Positions 30,701-42,233 of a stretch of 64,000 nt of DNA are shown piece by piece; the stretch's first letter is position 1, and every line of letters starts with the position of its first letter. The position numbers and the translations under genes were made by a program. This DNA comes from Cepaea nemoralis (Eukaryota > Mollusca > Gastropoda > Stylommatophora > Helicidae). Under the pieces are notes generated by a model that was not told the origin of the DNA, made no database searches, and was given only the letters and a program-made list of their open reading frames with translations. Location of the stretch: the NCBI GenBank assembly GCA_014155875.1, contig JACEFZ010006263.1:673501-737500 (forward strand), written 5' to 3'.

Positions 30701-30814
30701 TCTTTATGGTGTGTAATTAATCGTTCCTGTTGCATCCTGTCAAAATTAGAAAAAAGGTCAAAGGTAAAGGACGTGATTTCCTTTATAAAGTGGCATTATA
30801 TTATCAACTGTAAC

Positions 30815-31262
30815 GAGAACAATAGTGTTGAATGGGTACATAGAACCTGTTCTTTTGTATGGACATGGAACGTGGACAATAAACAGACAAGCTTAAAAAC
30901 ATCTAATGGCCGTAGATGTGTGATTTCTGAGAAAAATTCAAGGAATACCATGGCCAGACAGAAAAATCAATGAGCAAGTTTCACAAGAAACAGATGAAAA
31001 CCGTAAACTGGTTAGAGAAATTAGACATAAACATGCAAGATTTTTTGGGGGCGTTTTATGAGAAGAAATAAACTAGAGAACTTGATGACAACTGGCAAGA
31101 GTGACGGGGAAAACAAGGGGAAGGCAGAGATGTAAATACCTGGATGGCTTGGCCACGTGAAATGGTCGGGACAAGAACACAGAACTGATCCACGACTCTG
31201 GTGATCGTGTGAGATGACGAAACATGACCGCCCAAGCTTATCGGCATGGCACATGATGATGA
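30815..31262 (+). pseudogene. RTE-like LINE 3' end
   Basis: Same subfamily as 21452-22034 (GYIEPVLLYG, EIRHKHARFFG, HDSGDRVR, HAYRHGT-like end) with many stops. The tail is CATGATGATGATGG. Confidence 0.82.
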
Positions 31263-31302
31263 TGGTGTCGATTCTGCCTTTTGGCACCAACACAGTTATG
31301 AT

Positions 31303-31462
31303 ATAGGGTGTATTTTTAATAACTGTGCAGTGTTTGAAAATGTTGTCGGTCCAAGTTTGGTATTCACCCTCTGTAAAGTTCATGCAACATAATAGGTAAA
31401 TACAAAACATGGACCAGCAATATTTTCAAACACTGCACAGTCATTAAAAATACACCCTGTAT
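31303..31462. mobile_element. Fold-back element, copy 2
   Basis: Imperfect palindrome of about 160 bp with arms of about 75 bp. The left tip ATAGGGTGTATTTTTAATAA and right tip TTAAAAATACACCCTGTAT are inverted repeats, and inner arms share TTTTGTATTTACC-type wording with 27034-27191. Confidence 0.8.
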
Positions 31463-31469
31463 TTGAGGC

Positions 31470-31615
31470 TTCCCTTGTTATTAGAATCACTGTGGGCTTA
31501 CAGAGGCGTGTGTTCTTGTGTTCCAATCCCCATCGAGTCGGATGTTTCAAAATTGAAGTGGGCTCCGAGGTCAACCCAGTTTTAAATAGGTACTAGGAGG
31601 TATCTTTAGAAATAA
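31470..31615 (+). mobile_element. SINE-D-like fragment
   Basis: TTCCAATCCCCATCGAGTCG resembles the tRNA head end; GGTCAACCCAG and TTAAATAGGTACTAGG match the body wording at 12915-12955. Confidence 0.45.
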
Positions 31616-31745
31616 AAGCGATCACTGTGATATTCCCACATCGTAAATAAAGTACCGACTGGTCTATTTATAAAAATGAAGCTAGTTCCATATATCTAAG
31701 ACACCACACTGTGTGTACAGGAACTCTTCACTTTTCCAGTTATAC

Positions 31746-31867
<122 letters not shown>

Positions 31868-32095
31868 CGTGATCTGTCAAGTGGCACGGGGGGGGGGGGC
31901 CTCATGTTTTCCCGCTGGTCTCTCTCCTTGATGCTCTGGGTCAGTCTCACAGCTGACACACCTCACGGCGTCTTAGGCGATCAAGCGCCATTTCTCTCGC
32001 TTGCCTCCGCCTCATCTACCACCGGTGTTTTCAGTCGTCGCGATGTTCTCCAATACCTCTCTCCTAATTACGTGGTCAAATAACAGGTTTATATC
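31868..32095 (-). pseudogene. RTE-like LINE 3' end, decayed
   Basis: The minus strand reads HVIRREVLENIATTE, then after shifts MALDRLRR and VSAVRLTQSIKERDQRENM, parallel to HVMRREALENIVTTG, MLDGLRR and ISSAELIQKTKDRDLWRVM in better copies. It ends GGCACTTGA-like (GTGCCACTTGACAG) before the (ATG)n tail. A C10 run lies near the end. Confidence 0.75.
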
Positions 32096-32103
32096 TAGCT
32101 CCA

Positions 32104-32982
32104 CCTAAAGTGGATCAAACATTGCCGCAAATTTACCATGCTTAACTTAATAAGGCTCAAACATTGCCCCAAATTTACCATACTTCACCTAATACGGTTC
32201 AATCATTGCTCCAAATTTACAATGCTCTACTTAAAGTGGCTCAAACATTGCTCCAAATTTACCATGCTTCACCTGAAGTGGCTCAAACATTGCCCCAAAT
32301 TTACAATGCTCCACCTAAAATGGCTCAAACATTGCCCCAAATTTACCATGCTTCACCTAAAGAGGCTCAAATATTGCCCCAAATTTACCATGCTTCACCT
32401 AAGTGGCTCAAATATTGCCCCAAATTTACCATGCTTCACCTAAAGTGGCTCAAACATTGCCCCAAATTTACTATGCTTCACCTAAAGAGGCTCAAATATT
32501 GCCCCAAATTTACCATGCTTCACCTAAAGAGGCTCAAATATTGCCCCAAATTTACCATGCTTCACCTAAAGTGGCTCAAATATTGCCCCAAATTTACCAT
32601 GCTTCACCTAATGAGGCTCAAACATTGCCCCAAATTTACCATGCTTCACCTAAAGAGGCTCAAATATTGCCCCAAATTTACCATGCTTCACCTAAAGTGG
32701 CTCAAATATTGCCCCAAATTTACCATGCTTCACCTAAAGTGGCTCAAATATTGCCCCAAATTTACCATGCTTCACCTAAAGTGGCTCAAATATTGCCCCA
32801 AAATTACCATACTTCCCCTACTGCGGCTCAAACATTACTTCACATTTGCAATGATTCACCTAATGAGGCTCAAACATTGCCCCAAATTTACCATGTTAAA
32901 TTTAATAAGATAAGGCTCAAACATTGACCCACATCTACGATGCTTCACTTAATAAGACACACCTTTGCCCCATATTTACCAT
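32104..32982. repeat. 42-bp minisatellite array, left part
   Basis: About 20 copies of a unit containing CTCAAACATTGCCCCAAATT, TACCATGCTTCACC and TAAAGTGG. The unit length is a multiple of three, so two long open frames appear; they are not genes. Confidence 0.95.
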
Positions 32983-33922
32983 CCCTCCATCATGTGCCAT
33001 GCCGGTAAGCGTGGGCGGTCATATTTTGCCATCTCACTCGATCACTAGAGTCGTGGATAAGCTCCGTGTTCCTGTCTCGACTAAGCCACGTGGTCAAGCC
33101 ATCCAGGTATTTACTTCTCGGTCTTTCCCTTGGTCTCTTCCCTTCGATCTTGCCAGTCGTCACCAAGTTCTCCAAGTCATTTCTTCTCATAACATGCCCA
33201 AAAAATTTTGACTGTCTACGTCTAATGACTCTAATCAGTTTACGATCTTCATTTGTTTCTTGAAGGACTTGTTCATTGGTCTTTCTGGATGTCCGTGGTA
33301 TTCTTTGCATTTTCCTCAGAAACTACATTTCTACAACCATCAGATATTTTTCAGCTTGACTGCTCTTTGTTCAAGCTTCACATCCATATAAAAGTACAGG
33401 TTCTATGTAGCATCTCAACACTCTTTTTCTCGTTTCAACTGACATCGTTTTATTGGTCAGTATGTTTTTCATCTTGCTAAAGGCTACTTTTGCCATGGCG
33501 ATTCTTGTTCTAATCTCTTCAAGGCATCTCCCATCAGATGTTATTGCTGTTCCGAGATAATTGTACCTATTCACTTGTTGAAGAATATTCCCTTTTAATT
33601 GTATATTACATTGTGGTATTTCGTTCTTCCTAGTGACGACCATAATCTGTGTCTTTTTACAATTTAATTCTAACCCTAGTTGTTCACTGTGTGTAACAAC
33701 CGCATCTACTAAATGTTGCAGGTCCTGTTCATTGTCTGCAATCAAGACTGTATCATCTGTATATCTAATGTTATTCATGCATCGTCCCTCAATGTTGATT
33801 CCTTCCATATCTTCAATATTTCTGAAAATACTTTCACTGTACAGGGAAAACAGATCTGGAGACATTACACATCCCTGTCTCACACCTCTCTTAATAGTCT
33901 GATATTGACCTACTTCATTATC
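32983..33922 (-). pseudogene. RTE-like LINE, RT catalytic region to 3' end
   Basis: Best-preserved RT segment in the window (minus strand): IKRGVRQGCVMSPDLFSLYS (RT motif 4), YTDDTVLIAD (catalytic YxDD, 33755-33775 region), NCKKTQIMV, YNYLGTAITSDGRC, RKRVLRCYIEPVLLYGC. Then come two in-frame stops (33368-33370 and 33323-33325, both replacing tryptophan), RRRQSKFFGHVMRR, and HAYRHGT-stop with an ATGATGG tail. The two halves are in one frame. It lies inside the 42-bp minisatellite, flanked by tttaccat on both sides (32975-32982 and 33923-33930). Confidence 0.88.
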
Positions 33923-34026
33923 TTTACCATGCCCCACCTAAAGTGGCTCAAACATTGCCCCAAATTTACCGTGCTCCACTTAAAGATGCTCAAACATTGC
34001 CCCAAATTTACCATGCTCCACTTATA
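33923..34026. repeat. 42-bp minisatellite array, right part
   Basis: Two to three further units after the LINE insertion. Confidence 0.9.
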
Positions 34027-36027
34027 TTGGCGGCATTTGTCGAGACTATTTGGAGTAAACCTAATGGCTACAACAACAGTATAGGGAGTGCTAGCATCAA
34101 GGAGGAGTGGTTACACAGCTATCTGATTCCCTTGCCGAAGCCTGGCAAAGACAACACACAAATTCAGGGATATCGAGTTATAACCATGCAGAATACAATA
34201 GGCAAGCTGCTGGAGAAGTTAATTGCCAGAAAAATATCAAGCCAGCTAGAGGGGCAAGGTGTTTTCGAACCTACCCTGGGTGGGTACCGTCCAAAAAGAG
34301 AAACCTTGACTAATGCAGCAGTTTTTGCCCATGATGTCTATGAAGGTTTCCACTCAGGCATTGAAACCTCTGCTGCAGCGATTGATCTTGAGGACACGTA
34401 AAACAGAGTACCATTGGATGTTTTAATGCTTCAGCTTCTTGAACTCAATATAAGTCTATTCCTCATTAGTTGGATCGCTGCAGCCTTCTTCCAACGGAAA
34501 TTGGTTTTTAGATGTGGCAGTTGGACTTCGGAACCAACAATATATCCTAGCCTACCACAGTGATCACCATTATCTCCGGTACTGTTCAACGCCTACACAG
34601 TGAGAATCACCAGTGAGCAGATCAATGGACCGTGGAGGACATTGTCGTATGCCGACGATGTTTTAGTGTATCGTCAGGGGAAGGTTAGAAATCAGGTTGC
34701 TGTGGAACTACAAACCGAACTCAATCCCATAAGTACTTGGTGTGTTCAAGCTGGGGCAATGGTCAACCCAACAGAGGCAACAGTGACATGGTTCTCGTTG
34801 AATAATCATATTGTTAACACTCCAACACCAACAGTTAATCTGTGTTCAGAGACTGTGGAAAGAACGCAGGCAATGAATTACCTGGGGATACGTTTTGATA
34901 GAAGCCTTGCTTATAATAAGCACATATACCAGGTGATAACAAAGGCCAAGCGGGATTTGGCTGCGATGCGTGTGATGGCGGCAGCAAACTGTGAGCAACG
35001 CCATCTATGTCTTCTATCCAAGGGGGCTGGTCATGTCTGTTTTTGAGTATGCAATGGCAATCCTGACTCTCAGATGTAATCAGATAGAAAGGATGGAAAG
35101 GATACAGAATGAAGCTATGCGCATTATTCTTGGATGTACAAGAGATACAGCATGCAGGGAGATGCGCTACCTTCTTGACTTTCCAACCATTGAAGACAGG
35201 ATACAAATTTGCAGAGCACGCGCCTACCTCAGAGTTAACGCAAACACACACCCACTGCATAGTGAAATTATGAAGGTGAAGGACAACAGGTTAAAAAGAG
35301 GACAGTCGTGGACGGGTCAAGCCGAAGACATTCTTTAGCAGGTGTGGTCACTTGAGGACTTAGAACCTGGCGATGAGTAGGTACAAGTGCCAACAGATTT
35401 CTGTACGTCCTTTTCAGTTTGCATCCAACTAGACAGAAAATGCAGACAAGAAAATCCGGCTGCTGTAGAGACGGAAGTACAAGCGTTGATTTTCGAGAAT
35501 TCACTAGACGGTGATGCCGTCATTTACACAGATGGGTCGGTCGTCCGACATGTGAAAAGCTCATGGGCCTTTGCAGCTCAGGCCAGAGGGAAAATTGTGA
35601 AGGAGGACTTTGCTGCTTTTGCTGAGACCACAAGTAGTCTGCCTATGGAAGTCATGGCAGTAAGTAAAGCAATGACATGGCTCAAGACACAGACATTCAC
35701 TAGGGCATGTTTCCTTAGCGACTCAATGAGGATGCTCAAGAGGATAGAGATGGGTGGATTCGAAGAGAATGGTTGCTGTGTCTGTAGCGGTCTCGGCTGA
35801 CAAAGAATAGTTTCAACTTCGTGCCAGGGCATACGGGAGTACAAAGAAATGAGTGGTCTGACAAGCTCGCAGGTAAGGCTACTGTGGAGGGCGTACGCGC
35901 CATGGACCAGGCTGACATTCTGAATGCTCTACGAGAAGTAAGAATTTTGCGAGAACCAAGTTATGACTGTGAATCTACAACCATGGCCAGACTGCGAGAA
36001 CAGCAAATTAAAAGAGGAGTGGCCTAA
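34027..36027 (+). pseudogene. I-group LINE ORF2 (RT plus RNase H), 5' part
   Basis: Non-LTR retrotransposon ORF2 without its endonuclease. RT blocks: WLHSYLIPLPKPGKDN, GYRVITMQNTIGKLLEKLIA, AAIDLEDT (stop) NRVPLD, SPVLFNAYT, SYADDVLVYRQG with an intact YADD at 34648-34659. Then NYLGIRFDRSLAYN and the RNase H domain: YTDGS (D at 35531), MEVMAVSKA, LSDSMRML and PGHTGVQRNEWSDKLAGKAT near 35820-35880. At least three stops or frameshifts (near 34400, 34560, 35030, 35337, 35800). RNase H places it in the I/Ingi/R1 assemblage. It is split by element 2 at 36028. Confidence 0.88.
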
Positions 36028-36652
36028 TGTCAAAGACTCAGTTATATATGAATGAAGACCACCCTGAAAGAGTGGTCTACCTCAAGTAGAATAGAGGTAA
36101 CCCAGTGCCCCTACATGAGGGCAGGGTAGGTGTAGGGAATAAAGAAGAAGGGGAACTATTAAATAGTTCTCTCATGAGACACGGAGGTGTCAACCAGAGA
36201 GTAAGCACTCTGGTCATGGCATGATCACGCCAACGTGATAGACACGGAGAACTAAACTGAAACTCAAGAGAGGCCACTACTCTAGCGTGCTGAGTGATGC
36301 CGCACGCAAAAGCCGTAGTGCGCCCCAAGTCCTTCCGCGTACTGTGTAAACAGCACGGGAGGAATGATCAGACGGGACACAGACTTCGTAGTGAACGCAT
36401 CGCTTAGCGTCGAGGCTTATTTCGTTAGCCGAGTAGATAGATTAGCAGTAGGGTTAGGAAACGACTAGTGATAGGCAATTCTGTGCATTTATTCTTGTGT
36501 GATTTGTTAGCGACTGTTTGTTGTACATTGATGTGATGCAAAGAGCCAGTGGCAATAAAATGTGTAATCAATTCCTCTCGTACGACTAACAAGTCTTTTT
36601 GTGTGGTGCGAGAGAAGTTATCCCGAAATGCCTGTGACATCGGTTGATGACA
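36028..36652 (+). repeat. 5' LTR of element 2
   Basis: 625 bp; AATAAA at 36554-36559 is a candidate polyadenylation signal. Confidence 0.95.
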
Positions 36653-36665
36653 GGCTAGGATAAAG

Positions 36666-36680
36666 TGGTGTCAGAAGTGG
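36666..36680 (+). promoter_or_regulatory. Primer-binding site, tRNA-Leu
   Basis: TGGTGTCAGAAGTGG, 13 bases after the LTR, is complementary to the last 15 bases of animal tRNA-Leu (CAG) including CCA. This is a strong match and shows which tRNA primes reverse transcription. Confidence 0.85.
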
Positions 36681-37820
36681 CGGCTTGGACAATTGTTTAA
36701 GCTAAAACACTCATCCACGGCTCTAAAATAGTATTACGGCTAGATAATCACAGGTTTAATTTATGTTAGTGATAATGGCGTGTGCAGACAGAACAAAGTG
36801 CGAGCTGTGCCTATCGTGACCAAGTTATGTTTATTTATGCTTATTGAATTGTTTTGTGCTTATGAACATGTTTTCTTCTGATTTGTAAGTATTATTATTA
36901 TAGTTTTGTATCATTTATTTCTACAATTACTTATTTATTTACTAGTATGTGTCAAATATGATTCACGGCGGAGCGATACACAAAAATGAGCCGAGAACAA
37001 AATCGATTTTTCCAATCTAAAAATAGCGCTGCGCCTGTGACGTATCGCGACTGACAAACAGCTGCGTTACGCCATTTGCAGTCAGCAACTGATTGTTTAC
37101 AAATCGCAAAGCGGCTGCTCGCCTGTATCGTTGGCTTATATCAAATATTATTTGGTTATATAACTTAATTATTGAATATATTTATTTATTTGAAGATTAT
37201 TATTACCTTTATATTTATTTCAAAGCATTTATTTAATTATTTATATACTTTTTCTATTTCTTGCCGTCGCGATGGCACTACTTTTGCTATGCAAATGAGA
37301 CGCAGTCTGCACAACACTTCCATAAATTAAACAGTTAGAGTTAGGGAAGGCAGAAGACGTTAGAACGAAGACAGGACAGTGACATTTAATATTAATTAAA
37401 CCACATTGTATTGTCCTGGGGCATGTAATTGTACAAAATTGTCTAGAGTTATATATCGTTTATAAGTGGTTAATTGTTGATGCTCTTGATAACCAGGGAA
37501 AACAACAGCTGGTCATAAGCATAACTCAAGCTGTATGTGGTATTGCCAGACGATTGGACTTGAGGTGCCAAACGATTGTACATGGATGATCTGGAATGTT
37601 AAGATGAGTATACCCAAATGATTTTGCATGCAATATGATTAATAATGCATCTCTTTTTCAGCGTGTGATGTATTAGCATATTGGTTGTGATCTGTTTTTC
37701 AGGTGGTAATCTAAGAACATTTTTTTTGTACTCAGGGATTTAAAAACCTAACATATCTAATACAAATAAGTGAGTAAAATATTAGAGTGCCTATCAACTC
37801 TAGCTAAATTTCCCAACAAC
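36681..37820 (+). other. Leader of element 2
   Basis: About 1.1 kb of AT-rich non-coding sequence between primer-binding site and gag. Confidence 0.6.
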
Positions 37821-38770
37821 ATGGCAACATTAGCTGATTTCATAAAAGCAGGCAAGGAATTAGAATACACAGGAAAGGACTTAGAGCAATATGCTGATCA
37901 AAAATTTAGGGAAGCAAAAGATGCTGAGAGAGATGAACGCGCACGAGAAAGACAACATCAGAAGGAGATTGGAGAACAAGAAAGACAACACCAAAAGGAG
38001 ATTGTAGAACTAGCTGAGATAACAAAGCAGAAACAATTAGAGCATGATAAGGAGATTAAACAAAAAGAATTAGAATTAAAGCAAAAACAATTAGATCAGG
38101 AGAGAGAATTAAAGCAAAGAGAGATAGATGAAATGGCAAGAGTAAAAGAAAAACAAATACAAGTTGAATCAGAGACACAGTTAAAGATGAAAGGTATGGA
38201 TGTAGATTCACACTTAGAGATCTCCGCTACAAAACTAAAAAGTCAGCAAGAAGAGAATAAATTTAATAAGTACAAAAATATTATTAAGCCATTCTGTAAA
38301 GAAGATTCCATATCAGCCTGGACAGAAAATGTCGAGTATTAACTGAAATACCACCAAGTACCAATCGATATGTGGGCCATGATCTACATGAAGAACCTAA
38401 GTGGGGAGCCCCTTAAAGTGATAGAATCAATACCAACTGATCTTAGATCTAACTATCAGTACATCCACGATAGGATAATGCAACATTTCTTACTTGATGC
38501 CCCTGGGTATCAAGTACAGTTTTCCAATTTAAAACCAAAGCCAAGCGAGACCTTTATCGATTATGTCTCAAATGTCCAAAGCGTACTAAATAGATGGCTT
38601 AGTGCAGCAAAAATAGGAAAGGATTGTGAAAAACTTAAAAATGTAATAGCCATGGATAAAGTCATATCCACAATACCACCTCCTTTCGCTAAATGCCTGC
38701 AGCAGTCAGACATCGAGACCATAGAACAATTTGAAAAGAAAGGCTGCCTAATCCTAGGCTCGTTTATTAT
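37821..38770 (+). pseudogene. gag: Gag of element 2 with one in-frame stop
   Basis: Starts at ATG 37821 with MATLADFIKAGKELEYTGKD, followed by a ~100-residue charged coiled coil rich in KQKELE and REIDEM. A TAA at 38340-38342 interrupts the frame, which then continues in phase as LKYHQVPIDMWAMIYMKNLS, YVSNVQSVLNRWL and IGKDCEKLKNVIAMDKVIS, the capsid-like region. No zinc knuckle or protease remains. The N-terminus and capsid region parallel the gag at 18112. Confidence 0.85.
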
Positions 38771-39161
38771 CTTAGGACAGATGCCAGCAGGATTTCCATC
38801 GCTGCAGTACTAGGCCAGTTTTATGATGGCATCTTCCATCCAATTTGCTACGTGAGCCGCAAGATCACACCGGCTGAGTCCAGATATTCCATATCAGAGT
38901 TGGAAGCCCTGAGCGTCATCTATTAGGTGAGGAAGTTGCATCGATTTCTGGCGGGTAATCACTTCGTAGTCCAGACTGACAACTCCCCAATCACGGTCAT
39001 ACAAAGTGGGGGTACATCGCAATGACCGCATCTACAGGTGGTCATTAATATTACAGAAGTATACTTTTAGTATAGAGCATATTAAGGGTAGGGACAACAT
39101 TCTTGCTAATACCCTTAGTCGACCATCTGAGGTAGAAATACCTGATATTCCACATGATTAG
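38771..39161 (+). pseudogene. Gypsy RNase H remnant of element 2
   Basis: In another frame from gag: RTDASRISIAAVLGQFYDG, HPICYVSRKITPAESRYSIS, ELEALSVIY (stop) VRKLHRFLAG, FVVQTDNSPIT. After a frameshift near 39025 it reads YRWSLILQKYTFSIEHIKG and RDNILANTLSRPSE, then stop. The conserved TDAS, E (SELEAL), TDN and D (RDN) residues are present. Fused directly to gag, so the intervening pol was deleted. No integrase follows. Confidence 0.87.
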
Positions 39162-41305
39162 GTAGTGTAAGAAATGTTAAGTTAGTACACTTAAAATATC
39201 CTGTGTAGAATATACTATTGAATACATAGACATCAGGATCAGGACTGTGTGCTAAGAACATTGAACTACCATGTGTCCGTAGACAGCAGAATAAGAACTG
39301 TGCGCCAAGAACAAGGGAATCACCGTGTGTACATAGACAGCTCGTTACTTACTATGCTCCATTTGTGTTCCGGTGAATCACCTGTGTTAATCACATAAGA
39401 ACAGTGTCAGAACATTGTAAAATAACAGACACGAAGATACTTGTCTACGACACCAGTGGACTCGACGAGTGGAAGAATACCCATAAGATACAAATATGAC
39501 TGTGTAATGTAATTAGCATACCCAGGATAAGTGTGTATATATAAAACTATGCCAACGAAAGCAATATCTATACGTTATGGCAACCACTAACCTGAGGTAA
39601 ATAAATACCATGTATATATATATTTAATGTGATATGTAATATAACGGTTTTAAGATAGTGGTAAATTATAGTTAGATTAGTTACTTTAATAAAGAGTTAG
39701 ATTAGATTTAGGGAATATAATAGATTTTTTTTTGTAGTTTACACAAATCATTAATTTACCCACTTACTTAGCATAAAAGTAGATTAGGATAGTACGTTAA
39801 ACTTAATAACAACGAATTAAATATTAGTATAAAAATTAGATTAGTATATTTCAGATTAGATTAGTATAAAAAGCTTAAGATAAGAACAGCACCATTTTAT
39901 TTCATTCCATTTTTATGAACACTTTAATAACCTCATTATTTAGGACTAAAATTAGATCATACTTTATAGGATAAAAGGATTATACACATGAACATACATC
40001 ATTTATACCATGTACATTAAAAATATCCATTAGATTTTTTCATTTAAACATTAAAAACATTATTTAGAATTTTTGTTACATTTCACATTACCCATTTCAT
40101 AAAGATACATAACTCATCTCACATCATTTTCATTTTTGTAGATAGTTAGATTACTTCCCTTAAATTAGGTTAATTTTGTACAACAAAATAGAATATAGAT
40201 AGTTAGAGAATTAGTAGTAGTATTTCAATAGAAGATAGTGTTTAATAATATCAGGGTACAAACTATCAACCCTAGTTCATCCATGTAAATATTCTGTAAA
40301 TACATGACTCGTGCAGTAAGTTACGCACAGTCATTAAGCTCAACTCTTTTCAAACTGAGCCAAACTTGTACAGTGTCACTTCAAGGTTTTAAATAAATGT
40401 GAGAATAAAAGATGTGTGACAGAAGTGTGAAAGTGAGAGAAAATGGTAAATATACAATGGAGAGTGAAGGCAGCCAGCGGACTTTTTCTGCCGCTCAGCG
40501 CGACTTTTTATTATTTGTCTGCGTCAAGCGTTTGCTTCAATGTTAAAATGTGCTGTCTCAAATGTATTTAGAGTAAACCTTAGAGAAAGTATTTTAAGTC
40601 TCATAAGACGGAAACGTAGTCACGAATTAGTGTTATACACTTGTTTGTGGCCACATTTAACCGAATTATGGCACTTGAAAACTAACTTACATACATAGGG
40701 ATAGACAGACACACATAATAGAAGTTAAATTATATTATTAGGTAGATTCAAACACGCATACAACCAGGAAAACACACATGTAAAGCACATACATTTTTTA
40801 GAACAAAGCGAGATAACTCCGGGTCAGGGGACACAATAGACAACGAAACACTAACTTAACAGTGGAAGATAACTTTACACGCGGAGGCGAGATAGGTAAA
40901 GCCTTCGCACACAGCTTGTGCAAAGGTTGTTTAATATTATATGGGGGGACATGAAGCAATTCATGTGTTGACCCTAAAAAAGTCAACTTTGTATGGGTAG
41001 CGAGTTAATTTACTATTTGAGGGCAGGTCTTATAAGACAATGGTCCGGTTCAGACAAACCTCTAATTAATATAATATTGCGATTGAGAAGAGGGCTCACG
41101 CCAACCAGACAAGTTTGTGGCGATCACCAGTAGCCAAGTAATGTGATACTACACTGTGACAATAGTCAGTAGAAGTCTATTGAGGTACCCAGAACCAAGT
41201 TATCAGTAGTCTTTGACAAAAATTAGATAACACTAATTTTTAGAAACCTCTTGCGTCACAACCATGAGTCAAAGTTTGTAACGCAACATAGGAGGGGAGG
41301 GTGTG
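39162..41305 (+). other. 3' non-coding region and polypurine tract of element 2
   Basis: About 2.1 kb, AT-rich (ATTAGATTAG-like words at 39660-40250), without open frames. It ends in the polypurine tract GGAGGGGAGGGTG just before the 3' LTR. Confidence 0.65.
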
Positions 41306-41930
41306 TGTCAAAGACTCAGTTATATATGAATGAAGACCACCCTGAAAGAGTGGTCTACCTCAAGTAGAATAGAGGTAACCCAGTGCCCCTACATGAGGGC
41401 AGGGTAGGTGTAGGGAATAAAGAAGAAGGGGAACTATTAAATAGTTCTCTCATGAGACACGGAGGTGTCAACCAGAGAGTAAGCACTCTGGTCACGGCAT
41501 GATCACGCCAACGTGATAGACACGGAGAACTAAACTGAAACTCAAGAGAGGCCACTACTCTAGCGTGCTGAGTGATGCCGCACGCAAAAGCCGTAGTGCG
41601 CCCCAAGTCCTTCCGCATACTGTGTAAACAGCACGGGAGGAATGATCAGACGGGACACAGACTTCGTAGTGAACGCATCGCTTAGCGTCGAGGCTTATTT
41701 CGTTAGCCGAGTAGATAGATTAGCAGTAGGGATAGGAAACGACTAGTGATAGGCAATTCTGGGCATTTATTCTTGTGTGATTTGTTAGCGACTGTTTGTT
41801 GTACATTGATGTGATGCAAAGAGCCAGTGGCAATAAAATGTGTAATCAATTCCTCTCGTACGACTAACAAATCTTTTTGTGTGGTGCGAGAGAAGTTATC
41901 CCGAAATGCCTGTGACATCGGTTGATGACA
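41306..41930 (+). repeat. 3' LTR of element 2
   Basis: 625 bp, five substitutions from the 5' LTR. Confidence 0.95.
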
Positions 41931-42094
41931 CCTAACAAGAACACTACGCAGGAAACCAAAGAAGATTGATAAACCAATACAGAACTGGTGTCGTTAGCCG
42001 CTACACGCTGCGGGATATGTTGAGGAGGGTATCCGAGCACTTATGGACCGAATGGTTCGATGTGCAATGAGGATGATCTGTCGACCAACTAGCT
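41931..42094 (+). pseudogene. I-group LINE, 3' end after the LTR insertion
   Basis: Continues the interrupted LINE (AGNQRRLINQYRTGVVSRYT, MLRRVSEHLWTEWFDVQ) and ends in a short 3' region that passes into a CCAA/CTAA microsatellite. Confidence 0.65.
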
Positions 42095-42128
42095 ATCTAA
42101 TCAACCAACCAACCAACCAACCAACCAT

Positions 42129-42160
<32 letters not shown>

Positions 42161-42172
42161 TTAACTAACTAG

Positions 42173-42209
<37 letters not shown>

Positions 42210-42233
42210 CAACTAACTAACTAACTAACTAAC
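42095..42233. repeat. (CAAC)n-(CTAA)n microsatellite, LINE tail
   Basis: About 34 tetranucleotide units directly at the LINE 3' end. Confidence 0.95.

Larger units (their letters stand above)
36028..41930 (+). mobile_element. Non-autonomous Ty3/gypsy-type LTR retrotransposon (element 2)
   Basis: Complete 5,903-bp element with 625-bp LTRs (TGTCAAAG to GATGACA), 5-bp target-site duplication cctaa (36023-36027 and 41931-41935), primer-binding site, broken gag, RNase H remnant and polypurine tract. RT core, protease and integrase are deleted. The LTRs differ at five positions by eye (about 99.2 percent identical), so it is young but older than element 1. Confidence 0.93.

Noticed and set aside
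32138..32927. 249- and 174-codon repeat proteins
   Set aside because: Open only because the minisatellite period (42) is a multiple of three; two overlapping frames are open at once.
36077..36328. Minus-strand frames repeated at 41355-41618
   Set aside because: They are inside the two LTRs of element 2.
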